NCBI GenBank assembly: GCA_019448385.1
Contig: JAGTXO010000043.1
Location: 104,501-168,500 of the forward strand
Direction: 5' to 3'
DNA: 64,000 nucleotides
Source: Diacronema lutheri
Taxonomy: Eukaryota; Haptophyta; Pavlovophyceae; Pavlovales; Pavlovaceae
Positions 41,707 to 51,986 of the stretch are shown one piece after another (positions within the stretch are counted from its first letter, which is position 1; each line of letters opens with the position of its first letter). Both the position numbers and the translations under genes were made by a program. A model generated the notes under the pieces. That model made no database searches and was not told where the DNA came from. It saw only the letters and a program-made list of their open reading frames with translations.

Positions 41707-43083
41707 ATGCGGCCGGCGACCGTGCGGACGGTCGCCGCGTGGCTGGCGCTCCTCGTACCGGGCCGTCTGGCGCTGCCGCCTCCAATCGAATGTGGCGTTG
41801 CGCGCGCCGCCGCGTCACACACCTCCCTTCCCCTCATCGACGTGCCGATGTTCGTCATCAACCTCGACGCAGCCACGGAGTCCCTCCGGCGGATGCGCGC
41901 GCGGCTCCTGCCGCTGCTCGCGCCCGCTGTTTGCGCGCATCGCGTGCCCGCCGTGACGCCCGACGAGCTCGGCGCTACCGGGTACGGCTTCGCGCGCGCC
42001 AACGCGCGCGCGCGGCGGGTCGAGCTCGCCATCTCGCTCTCTCACCTGCGCGCGGCGGCGCACGCGCACGCGCTCTATGGCAACGCGAGCGCTGTGCTTG
42101 TCGTCGAAGTGCGCGCCGCGCTCGCGCTCGCGCTCCAGCCAGCACGCGAGCGCGCGCGGCCCACGCCACGCCACGCGCGCGCCGCTCACTGCACCCGGCC
42201 GCTGCCGCGCGCGCAGGACGACATCCATTTTGGCCTCGCCGCGCCGCGCTCGCTCGCTGGCGTGGCGTGGCGGCCGGCGCGCGGCGGGCTGCGCGCCTTT
42301 TGCGCGCACCTCCCGCCCGACTGGACGTACGCCCAGCTGCAGAGCGTCTCGCGCCTCCCGTTCCTCGTGCAGCTGCGCGCGGCGTGGGAGCAGGCAGGCC
42401 GGCCAGCTGCGATGCCGATGGCGGCCGCTGAGCACCGGCCGCGTGGCTGCGGCAGCGACTGCTGCGCGATGCACACGACGCTCGGGACCGGCGCCTACCT
42501 GCTCTCCGCGCGCGGACTCGCCCGCACGAGGGCGTGGTGGCCGCTGCGTGAGCTCACAGAGCCTCGCCCGCCGGCCGGGCAAGGCGCGCGTCCGTTGCTC
42601 CGCCGGGGCGCGCTCACGCTCGGCGGCGAGGCGCGCGCGTGCTGGAACCTGCCCGAGGCGGGCTGCGAGCGTGCGGCGGCGCCGGTGCTGCGCGCGCGCG
42701 AGGCCGCCGGGCCGAACGTGAGCCGCGGTGCGGTCGGCGCGGGCGCAGCCGACGGTTTCAACCTGGCGTGGCGCTCGCTCAAGCTGAAACCGTCGCTCGT
42801 GGCCGACTTTTGCCTCTCGCGGCCCGACCGGTATGGCCCGCCACTCACGCTGGGCGAGGCGCTCGCCGCGCTCGCTGCGCGCCGCCCACGCGACACCGCG
42901 CGCGTGCGCGCCGAATGGCGGCCGTACGTGGCGACGCCGCCGTTTGTTCTCGGTGAGCGCGCGGAGCAGTGGGCCGCGGGCGAGCCGCAGCGGCTGCATG
43001 CGGCGGGGCAGTGGCTCGCGCGCACGCTCGAGCGGGGCGAGCGCTTTGTGCGCGCGTGGTGGCGCGACCTTGGCGGCGGCTGA
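41707..43083 (+). CDS. GT25 family glycosyltransferase, second copy
   Basis: The model joins 41707-42108 and 42217-43083 and gives 422 aa. A signal peptide (residues 1-24, VAAWLALLVPGRLALP) precedes FVINLDAATESLRRMRARL, HRVPAVTPDELG, ISLSHLRAA and VVEDDIHFG, the GT25 order with the metal-binding EDD at 134-136. The 108-bp intron (GTGCGC...GCGCAG, phase 0) falls between E134 and D135. It is a multiple of three with no stop, so the unspliced frame stays open but loses the motif. A Cys-rich stretch (GCGSDCCAMHTTLGTGAYLL) follows. The C-terminal LVADFCLSRPDRYGPPLTLGEA resembles the matching part of the GT25 fusion at 8775, marking them as distant paralogues. This copy lacks the propeller domain. 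Confidence 0.75.
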   Translation: MRPATVRTVAAWLALLVPGRLALPPPIECGVARAAASHTSLPLIDVPMFVINLDAATESLRRMRARLLPLLAPAVCAHRVPAVTPDELGATGYGFARANARARRVELAISLSHLRAAAHAHALYGNASAVLVVEVRAALALALQPARERARPTPRHARAAHCTRPLPRAQDDIHFGLAAPRSLAGVAWRPARGGLRAFCAHLPPDWTYAQLQSVSRLPFLVQLRAAWEQAGRPAAMPMAAAEHRPRGCGSDCCAMHTTLGTGAYLLSARGLARTRAWWPLRELTEPRPPAGQGARPLLRRGALTLGGEARACWNLPEAGCERAAAPVLRAREAAGPNVSRGAVGAGAADGFNLAWRSLKLKPSLVADFCLSRPDRYGPPLTLGEALAALAARRPRDTARVRAEWRPYVATPPFVLGERAEQWAAGEPQRLHAAGQWLARTLERGERFVRAWWRDLGGG

Positions 43084-43499
43084 GGCGCCACGTTGACTTG
43101 AGAGGAGAAGAGGGGGGGGGGGGGGGGGGGGGGGGCGCTGGTGGTAAAAATTGAGTTACGGTGGCAATACGAAGCTCGATTGCCACCTCGATGACAGCCG
43201 CGGCAGACGCAACGCGTGTCGGCGGCGACGTCGTCGGTGTCATCACCGCGGATATGAAGCAGATTGCAGCGCGGCAAGCGGGCTGCAGCGCAGACACGCG
43301 AGGCAGGTGTCTCGCATGGTGGGGGCGAAGAGGAGGAGGGGCTCCATGCAGAGACAGACGGCGACACGGGCGGGGCAAATGAGGTTTTGGGCGATGGCTC
43401 GGTGGAGGAGGACGCGGAGGCAGGGGAGGGGGGGCAACTGCGATGTCACGCTCAGGCGCAAGCAGCTGCGCGATGACTGAGAGCCGCGTTCCTACGACA

Positions 43500-43737
43500 G
43501 TTCTCTGCCGAAATGTGCTCGGTGGGAAAACAGCCGTGTCATTTTGGACGCTCGTCATGGCCCTGTCCAAAATTAGCGGCCAAGGAACGCGGCGCTGCTC
43601 GTGCAAGGGCAAGTGCGACACCCGCGAAGTGCGCCTGCATCAAAGCTGGCCACCGCTGCAACTCTCGGTGCCACAAACGACCGCTGACTCATCGTTCCAT
43701 TCGTCGCCCTCGTTCGGCGCAACGGCTCGCTCATTGA
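43500..43737 (+). pseudogene. Decayed cysteine-rich mobile-element fragment
   Basis: One frame reads GTRRCSCKGKCDTR and the next frame continues KCACIKAGHRCNSRCHK, giving a C-x-C-x3-C...C-x-C-x6-C-x3-CH arrangement after one frameshift near 43625. Such cysteine clusters occur at the end of proteins of several eukaryotic mobile elements (from general knowledge; the element type is not identified). The surrounding 43,084-43,748 stretch has lower GC, a 24-base G run near 43112, and no intact ORF. Confidence 0.3.
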
Positions 43738-43748
43738 TTGATCCCTCT

Positions 43749-46700
43749 TTAGGCCGCGCTGCGAGATGTGCCGCCGCTGCTCACAGCGCGCGAACCCTCG
43801 CCCTGCTCCTCGCACTCGCTCTCCTCCTCATCCTCACCCTCGCGCCGCTCGGCAGAGCCAACGTCTAGACGAGCGCGCGCGGGGCTCGCAACAAGAGCTG
43901 AGCCGTTGGCCTCGGGACGTGCAGCGCACAGGGGGGCAGCCGGCGCGCTCGCGCTCCCCCGCGACGGGACGCTTCCAACTGCGACGGTGCGCGGCGGTGC
44001 GCTGCGCATGCGCGTCGGAGCGTCGGCGAGCGCGTGCGCGAGGCTGGCGGACGCGTGGCGCAGGTGCGGCGGGTTATGCAAGACGTCCATGCAGAAGGCA
44101 GCTGCGAGGCCGGTAAGGATCGCCTGAAAGGTGCGCGCTACGTGGCTTGCCAGCACGTACCTTCGCCCAGCGCGAGGCAGAGGGCGCACGTTGCATCGAC
44201 GTGAGCCCTTTGCGCGCGCGAGGCGCCCGGCGGCGCGGGCAAACGAGCACGCACACGCACACGCACGATACGCGCGCGCGCGCGCAAGCAGGGCGCGAGG
44301 CGGGGGCGGAGGCGCGCGCGGGCGCGGACGGAGCCGCAGCGCACGCACGAGAGGCAAAATGCCCACGCCAGTGGCACGCACAGCGTCTCGGCGGGCGCGG
44401 TCAGATCGGCCTCGCTGGGCGGGAGGAGCGAGAGGGCGAGGGCCGTCGCGCCTCCGCTCAGCATCGCGGCGCTGAGCGTCGTGCTGCGTTGCGCGGCGCG
44501 GGGAAGAGGGGGGCAGCAGGCGTGGAGAGTGTCAAGCGGGAGGGGAAGAAGAAGGAGGGGGGGGGGGGGGGGGGGGCAGCAGGCGTGGAGAGTGTCAAGC
44601 GGGAGGGGAAGAAGAAGGAGGGGGGGGGGGGGGAAGAGGGGCGCAGCAGGCGTGGAGAGTGTCAAGCGGGAGGGGAAGAAGAAGGGGTGGGGGGGGGGGG
44701 GGGGGGCGCAGCAGGCGTGCAGAGTGTCAAGCGGGAGGGGAAGAAGAAGGAGGGGGGGGGGGGGGGGGAAGAGGGGCGCAGCAGGCGTGGAGAGTGTCAA
44801 GCGGGAGGGGAAGAAGAAGGGGTGGGGGGGGGGGGGGGGGGGGGGGCGCAGCAGGCGTGGAGAGTGTCAAGCGATAGGGAAAAAAGGAGGGGGGGGGGGG
44901 GGGGCAGCCATGCGCACGCGCTTTGCCCCCCCCCCCCCCCCCCCCCCCCTCCCCCCCCCATCCTCGGCGTCACAGCTGCGCGGCGCGCACAAGGTGAGCC
45001 CGGCTTGCGCGGCCAGCACGACGCGCCAGCAGCTCGCGAGACCCAAACGTGGCCGATGCGCGAGCGACACATCCGCGCGCAAAGCCATGCCCAACGAGCA
45101 CTGCTCCGCCCATGCGCGCCGAGCGGCGGGCGCGAGGTCGAGACCGAGCGCGAGCACGTGCGCCAACGCGGGCGCGCCGAGCGCGGGCAGGTGGCCCGGC
45201 GGGGCGCAGCGTGGTCCGCGCGGCCGCCCCTTGCGCGGCGATCCGTCGCGTGGCGTCGCGTCGCTCGCCGCCTGGCGGCGAGGCCGCGCAGCCGCGCGCA
45301 GCGCGAGCACGGCGCGTGCGGGCCAGAGCGGAGCGCGCAGGAGCGCAGCGAAGAGCAGCGAGCCCGCGTGGTAGCGCAGCGCGAGAGCGAGGCACGCGAG
45401 AGCGGACGGCGGCGAGCGCGAGTGCGCGGCGGTCTCGCGGAGCGCGGCAGCGAGCGCGGCTTTGCGCGGCGTGCGCGCGACGTCGGGCGAGTGCGCATGG
45501 CCGTCGTCGCTGTCGCTCGGGCTGTACGCGGCGGCGCGCACCTCGTCCCACGTTGGCGCGGCCAGCGGCTCGACGTCGAAGGGCCGGGGCAGCCGTTCCG
45601 CAACCGCCGGGCGCATGCCGTCGGCGGTGTGCGCGCGCTCGGCCGCGCGCTCGGCCGCGCGCGCGGCGGCTGCTGCGCGCAAGGCGACCACGCCGCCGGG
45701 CCCGGCGTGGAAGAAGCGGAGCATCGTCGCCGAGGCCGCGGCCATCTGCGTGGCGGCCGAGAGCGCGCCGAGCAGCACCGCGCCAAGGATTCCATGCGCG
45801 CACAGCAGGCCGTGGGCGACTGACGCTCGCCGGGCGAGCATCGGGTAGCCGCGAAGCGACAGCTCGACGACGCCCGCCGAGGCGAGCAGCGCGGCGACGT
45901 AGAGCCACCACGCGCACAACGCGCACGCACACAGCGCGCTCGCGCACGGCAGCAGCAGCAGCGCGGGCGACTCGCCCAGAGCGCGCGCGAGCTCGAGCGC
46001 CGCGAGGCGCGCGCGCTCGCTCAGCTGCGCGCGCGGGCGGCGCGCCGCGCGCGGCGAGGGCGCGCGCGCCGCATGACGCGCACTGGGCTGCGGCGTGATG
46101 GCCGGCGGCGCACCGCCACCGCGCGCCATGCGCGTGGCGGCCGCCGCCCCGCCGAGCGCGAGCGCGCCGCCCGCGGCGACCGTCACCCACGCCGCCGCGC
46201 GCAGCGCGGCTGCGCCCGGACGCTCGCCAAGCGCGGCCGCACGCAGCAGCAGCGCGGCCGCCGTGCACGCGCATGCACAGAGCGCGCACAGCATCGCGCC
46301 GCAGAGCGCGGCCCCTGGCGCGCGCGCGAATGCGAGCGCAAGCGCAGCACCGAGCAGCATAGCGCCGCCCACCGATGAGCCGATGACGGTCGAGCTGACG
46401 CGGTTGAGGAGCAGCCTGCCGAAAGCCGCACGGACAACGCCGTGCGCGCTCGGCGCGAGCGCGGCGCGCAGCTCGTCGAGGCCCGCTTCGGTCGGCAACC
46501 ATGACGGCGCCGGCTCGTCGCGCGCCGCGCCGCGCAGCATCGCGCGGTATGCGCCGGCGAGCGCGGCGGCTGTCTCGTCGGCGTGGCCGGCTGGCGCGCA
46601 GTAGCCTCGGCCATCGGGCACGGTCGGGTAGGCGGGGAAGCAGCAGCGGCCGAGAAGCGCCGCGCGCTCGTCGTCGTCGCTGCGCGCGCATTCGTCTGTG

Positions 46701-47324
46701 CACAGCAGCGCGCGGCCGGCGAAGCCGTCGGCCGCCGTCGCGGGGTTTGGACACGTGCGCACGCAGATGCCCAGGCCATGCTGCGGGATGGCAAAGAAGA
46801 CGAGCGGCATGCCGCGGCGGTCGGCGCCGCGCGGCCCGCGCGCAGCCGCGGCGGCCGCGGCGGCCGAGCGGCTGGCCCCGGCGATCAGCGCGCCGTCGAG
46901 CCGACGCCCGCCGTTGTCCGCCCCGCAGACGTCGAGGCCGTAGTCGACACCGGAGACGAGCCGCGTGGGCCGGCCGAGCGCGGCCGCCGCCGTCGTACAG
47001 AGCGTGAGCAGGGCGAGGAGCGCCACGAGGAGCAGCACGCACGGCGCGTCGGTGCATGCTCGACGGCGCGCCGTCGAGCTCGCACGCGCCGCGCGCGCGG
47101 CGAGCTCGAGTGCGGGCGACCAGGGCACGCCGCTCGCGGCCGCAAACCGACGCGCCACCGCGGGCGGCAGCGATGCGCGCGCGCTTATCACGCTATCGCG
47201 CGCGGCACTGAACGGGCCGTGCGCAAGGAGAAGGCGCACCTCCTCTGCAACGACGGCCGCCGCCGCCGCCTCCGCGTGCGGCGCACGCGCGTGTGGCTCC
47301 TTGGGCTCGTCGCCATCGTCGTCG

Positions 47325-47356
<32 letters not shown>

Positions 47357-50300
47357 CTTGTCCCCTTGCCCGCATGCACCTCGGCCGTCGCCTCCGCCTT
47401 CGCCGTCGCCCTCACGCGCCCCCGGTGCATACCGCAAGCGGAAACCGAAGCGGCGCGCGGCGGCGCGCGCAGCCGACGTGCGCTCCGCGCGCGCCCACGG
47501 CTCGTCGCCGCCCTTCGCCGACGCGCGCTCGCCGTCGACCCACGCACGCGCAAGAAAGTCGCGCAGCGCAGCCGCGTTCAGCGCGCGCGCAGGCACGTCG
47601 GGCACCGCTGCGGCGAGGAGGAACTTTGCGCAGACGGCCGCGTGCTCGAGGGCGACGAGGAGCAGCAGCTTGTCCGCGTCGCCCAACTGCACGAGCGAGC
47701 CGAGCGCGTCCGCGGTGAAGATCATGATGCCCAGGTTGGTGAAGATCGCCATGTAGCCCACAACGTCGAACGCGTGCACCCACACGCCCACGCCCGCGGC
47801 CGCGCGCGCGAATGGGCGCTGGCGGAGGAAGAGGGTCTTGACACCGTCTGCGCGCAGGTCGACGAGGTTGTTGGCGATGACAAAGAGAGGCGTCAGCGGG
47901 AACGCGCTGGCGAAGAGCGTCGCCGCCGCAAAGTCGAGCATCAGCTCGTTGTACTCGGCGAACAGCTCGGCGGCGGGCGCGAGCAGCAGCTCGGCGGCTG
48001 CGCGTGGAGGCCGCGGCTCGCCGGCGGCGCGGGCGCGCGCCTCGAGCGTGCGCGCGCGCGCGGCCTGCCAGTGTGGGAGCAGCGAGTTGGACAGCTGCGA
48101 GAGCGTGGCGTTGAGCAGCACGAGCACGATGACCTGCGCGCGCAGCTCGTCCATGCACGTGGCGGACGGAAGGCCGTCCCATCCGCGGCACTGCTCTGTA
48201 AAGTCCAAGCCGAAGAGGCGCGCTCGGCGCCCTTTAGCGAAGGCGATGTACAGCGAGGCGAAGAAGCGGTTGGTGAACGAGAAGACGCCAAGCTTGACGA
48301 TCAGCGAGCTGCGGTGCGCCTCGTGCGTGCGGTGGTTCTCCCACGCCGTGAGCGAGCGCGCCGCGCGCTTGTACGCAAAGCCCATCGCCTCCGCAAACGC
48401 CGCGTTCGCCGCGGCCGCCGCGAAGGTGCCGCCCGTGCCGGCGAGCGCGCGCGCCGCGACGCGCAGCACGAGCAGCGCGAGCGAACCGATGACCGTCACG
48501 CCGAGGAGGCACGAGATGAGGAGCGCTGAGCAGGCCATCCGACGGCGCGGCACGTGCGGCGGGACCATCTCGATGAGCGGCGCCTCGGCGTCGTCGGGCA
48601 GCATGTCGGAAGGGACGGGCACAAAGTCGCCCGAGCGCGCGTGCAGCCCGTGCGACATCTGCCCGGAGAACTCGGCGCGCACGCCCTCTGCGCGCAGCCG
48701 GTGCGCCACGTCCCACTCCGCGGAGAGCTCCGCCTGCCGCCGTTTCCACGCCTCGATGAACGCAGTCGCCCACACGACCAGCACGAGCGAATACGCGACG
48801 GTGAACCACGCGAAAGGCGGCCGCTGTGACAGCGCAAGGCCGCGCTCGAGCGCGAAGAGCACGCCACCGAGCGCCGCGACCGGCCACAGCTGCGATACGC
48901 GCGCGGCAAAGCGGCGTCAATGGCGGTCGCGCGGCGGGCGTCAATGGCGCGGCGGGCGTCAATGGCGCGAGCGGGCGAGCGCGCGCGAGCGCGCACACGG
49001 CGCACGCGCGCACGCGGGTGGCACGCGCGCACCGCTCGGGAGAGCGTGTGCACGAATGCAAAGTAAAAGGCGTGCTCGCTCCCCAGGTAGCCCTCGAGCT
49101 GGCGCAGCGGCATCGGCTCGAGGCCGAGGTGTGAGCTGCCAGACTGCAAGCGCGCCTCGAGATCGGCGCGCTCTGCGCGGTCGTGCAGCGCGAAGACAGC
49201 CTCGAGGCCCGCGCGCTTGCAGCACTCGCCCACGTCGATGCCCGCGCCGCCGAGCGCGAACGGCGCTGCGAGCAGCCGCTCGAGCAGCAGCGCGCGCTCG
49301 GCGGACGAGAAGTCGAACGCGCGCGCGCCGCCTCCGCTGCCGTCGCCTTCGTCCGCTACGCCTGCCGCCCCCACGTCAGCTGCGCGCGACTCGAAGCGCG
49401 ACGCCTGCGCCGCGCGAAAGCGAGCCCAGCCGCCGCCGAACGCGCGCCGCAGCCGCAGCCGCACACCGAGCCGCTCAGCTGCGGCCATCAGCCGCTCACG
49501 CGTGGCGCCAACGACAATGAGCACGACGCGCTCGCCCGCCGAGTCCGTCGCGTCCACCTTGCCCACGCGCAGGCCAATGGCGCGAAGCCGGCGGACGAGC
49601 GCGGCGCGGTCGGGCGCGCGCGGCTGCACGCCGTCCGCTGCTGCCGCTGCTGCCTGCGCCGCCGCCGCCGCGGCGAAGTGCGAGCCCGGCCCAAACGATG
49701 GCGGCGACGCGCTGCTCGCCTCGCGACCGACGGCCGCGCCCGCCGCGGCGCCTTCGTCAGCGGACGGCGGCCGCGCTGCCGCGTGCGGCGAAGGCGCGAG
49801 CACGAGCGGCGGCGTGCGCAAAATGGGCAGCCGGCGCGCGGCGGCAAGCCGCGCTGCTCGCGCGCCGCCCGCCGCGGCATGCGCCCGGCCGCGCGGCGCG
49901 CGCTCGTCGCCGTCGTCGCCGCTCGCGGCGGCGCGCGCGTCCGCGCCACCGCCCGGCGTGCCCGGCGCGTCATTCTCGTCGCCGTCGCTCTCGGCCGCGC
50001 GCGTCTGCGCGGCGTAGACGAGGACGAGGGCGAATTTGGCCCCCGTACCGGGGCTGCCCGCCTCTGCGCCGGCGGCACCGCCGTCGCCATTGGCGGCCGC
50101 GCCGTCGCCGCGCGCAGCGCCGGTAGCCGCGGCGGCAGCGGCGTCCGTCACGTCCACGCCCTCGCCCAAAGCGGCCGCGCCCTTGGCGCGGCCCTCGGCA
50201 CCGGCCGCCGCGGCGGCTTTGGCGCGCGCGCCCGGCACGGCTGCGGCCTCCTCCGCCCCGCGCTTGGGCCGGAGCGCGTCCGCGTCCTCCGGAGCGGCTT

Positions 50301-51867
50301 TCTCCGGAGCGCTGGACTGCGCCGCTGGGCGGCGCCGCTCGGCGCTGCGCTCGTCTTCCGCGCGCCCGTCCGTCCCCTCCCGCCGCCGGTGCGCGCGCGG
50401 CTGCGTGTGCGAACCACAGCTCGCCGCACGGCCGTCGCGCGGACGCGTCGCTCGCTGCGCGAGGGCGGACGGCAGCTGCACGTTGACGGGCTCTCTCGTG
50501 CGACTGCTGCCGTCGTTGCCGTTGCCGTCGCCATCGTCGCCATCGCACGTTGCGCGCGCGTCGCCGACCCGGTCACTCGGCTGCGCGCGCGCGCGCAGCT
50601 CGTCGGGCAGGCGGCGCGGCAGCGGCAGCGGCGCACGCGTGGCCGGCGTCGGGGCCGCGCGCGACGGCGGCGGCAACAGCGGCTGCGGCGTGCGCTGCTG
50701 AGCTGCGCAGACGCACGTCTCGCCGTCGCGCAGCGCGGCATCGACCGCCGCACAGTCCAACGCGCGGTGTGCCTGCCACCACGGCTGCGCGCCGCTTGCG
50801 CCCGCCGCCGCCTCGGCTTGAGCAGTACGCGACAGCCCCTCCGAGTCGCCCACGGCGGGCGCCGCGCGGTGGGCATACGCCGGCGCACAGCCACGCGGCT
50901 CCGTCCACTGCGCGCCACGCGGCGCCCACCGCTCCGGCTCCGCGCGCGCGTGCGGCCGCCCGGCCGCCAGCAGCGCGGGGTGCGGCAGCGCAGCGGGCGC
51001 GCGCGCGCGCGCCGCGGCCTGCGCCGGCTGGTCGGCCATGTCGAGCTGTTGCGCGAAGCAAGCGTCGCGCTGCTCATACGCAAGACGACGGCCATCCACG
51101 ACGCCATACGTGCGCGCGCAGCACGGGGCGTGCGCCTCGATGCGCGCCTCGTCGGCCGCGAGCGCGCACGACACGCAGCGAACGCTTGGCGGTGCGCGCT
51201 CTGCGCGCGCATCTCCCGCCTCGCGCGCCAGCGCCTCTGCGCCCGCGCTGAGCAGAGTTGAGCGCAAACACATCGCCGCGACCTCGAGCTCGCGCAGCCC
51301 AAAGTCGCGCGCGCCGCGCGGTGGCGTTGACGCGGAGGTCGGCGCAGAGCCGATAAGACCTTCAAGCCGTGGTCGCACGCCTGAGCCTTCGCCGTCCGCG
51401 CAGCGCGCGGCAACGCCATCAGGAATGGCGCGCCGAGCCCTGGTGTCATGCGGTGCCGCAACGTAGCCTGCGCCTCCGCATTGGCGCCGCAGCGGCAGCG
51501 CCGGCGGAGCGCCCGCGCGCGCGGCGCGCTCGTCGGCGACGGCAGGCGCGCGCGCGCGCCCTCGGCGCACGTCGGCGCCGCGCGCGACGAGCGCGTCGAT
51601 CACATCGACATGAAGCGCCTCGAGGGCAATGTGTATGGCCGTCCGCCCCGATCCGTCGAGCACGTGCACGTCCGCGCCCTCGTCCAGCAGCCGAAGCGCG
51701 ATGGCCGCGTGCCCGCTCGCGCTCGCAGCGTGCAGCGCAGTGCGGAAGCCGTCCGAGCCCGCGGCAGCGTTGGGATTGGCGCCCGCCGCCAAGAGGTATT
51801 CAACGGTGCGCAGGTCGCCGCGCGCCGCGGCCGCAACCAGGGCGCTGCCAGGCGGCGTTGCCCGCAT
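43749..51867 (-). CDS. Ankyrin - anoctamin (TMEM16) - choline-transporter-like (SLC44) fusion protein, four exons
   Basis: The exons are 51867-49033, 48889-44991, 44483-44349 and 44145-43749, giving 2,421 aa. Donors are GTGCGC, GTGCGC and GTGCGT, and phases agree at each join. Residues about 10-105 hold three ankyrin repeats (GDLRTVEYLLAAGANPN, TALHAASASGH, TAIHIALEALH). A long disordered region follows. An anoctamin N-domain is next (LRAIGLRVGKVD, YLGSEHAFYFAFVHTLSR). The channel/scramblase core follows: WKRRQAELS, LGVFSFTNRFFASLYIAF, EYNELMLDF, FPLTPLFVIANNLVDLRADG and RPFARAAAGVGVWVHAF. Acidic calcium-site positions in these helices are largely kept (E..NE and NNLVDLRAD). After an acidic loop an SLC44 domain begins with TDAPCVLLLVALLAL, VDYGLDVCG, GICVRTCPNP and RYHAGSLLFAALL, ending with an acidic tail. 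Anoctamins scramble lipid or conduct chloride; SLC44 proteins carry choline or related headgroups. Intron 2 holds a minisatellite. Confidence 0.75.
44506..44907 (-). repeat. Six-copy minisatellite in intron 2 of the ankyrin-anoctamin-SLC44 gene
   Basis: Units of about 64-70 bp contain + strand GCAGCAGGCGTGGAGAGTGT then CAAGCGGGAGGGGAAGAAGA and a variable G run. One unit has CGTGCAG instead of CGTGGAG. The last unit differs (AAGCGATAGGGAAAAAAGG). A C run (44927-44959) lies beside it. The array is unrelated in sequence to the three arrays in the coiled-coil gene but has the same design: a constant core plus a variable G run. Confidence 0.9.
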
Positions 51868-51986
51868 CCACGACGCCCGTCACGCACCGAATGCCATCGC
51901 GGCGTGTGCCGCCGCCATCCTCCGCGGAGGAATTGTTTGAAAACGCAACGTCCTCGAAACCGTCATGACTCATGATGCGCCGGAGT
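51868..51986 (-). promoter_or_regulatory. 119-bp spacer between tandem genes
   Basis: These 119 bases lie between the stop of the dynein-like gene and the start of the ankyrin-anoctamin-SLC44 gene, both on the minus strand. The spacer must hold the 3' end of one and the promoter of the other. On the + strand it includes TTGTTTGAAAACGCAACG and CATGACTCATGATG, relatively AT-rich. Confidence 0.4.

Noticed and set aside
44138-44800. 220-aa minus ORF with repeated LPLPLDTLHACC units
   Set aside because: It mixes the intron minisatellite with exon 3 of the anoctamin-SLC44 gene; the phase-2 junctions on both sides of exon 3 explain it better.
50148-51461. Alternative frame (437 aa) inside the ankyrin-anoctamin exon, with a possible intron from 51,570
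   Set aside because: Splicing there would shift the phase away from the anoctamin frame, and the continuous frame has more balanced composition with Cys/Trp clusters.
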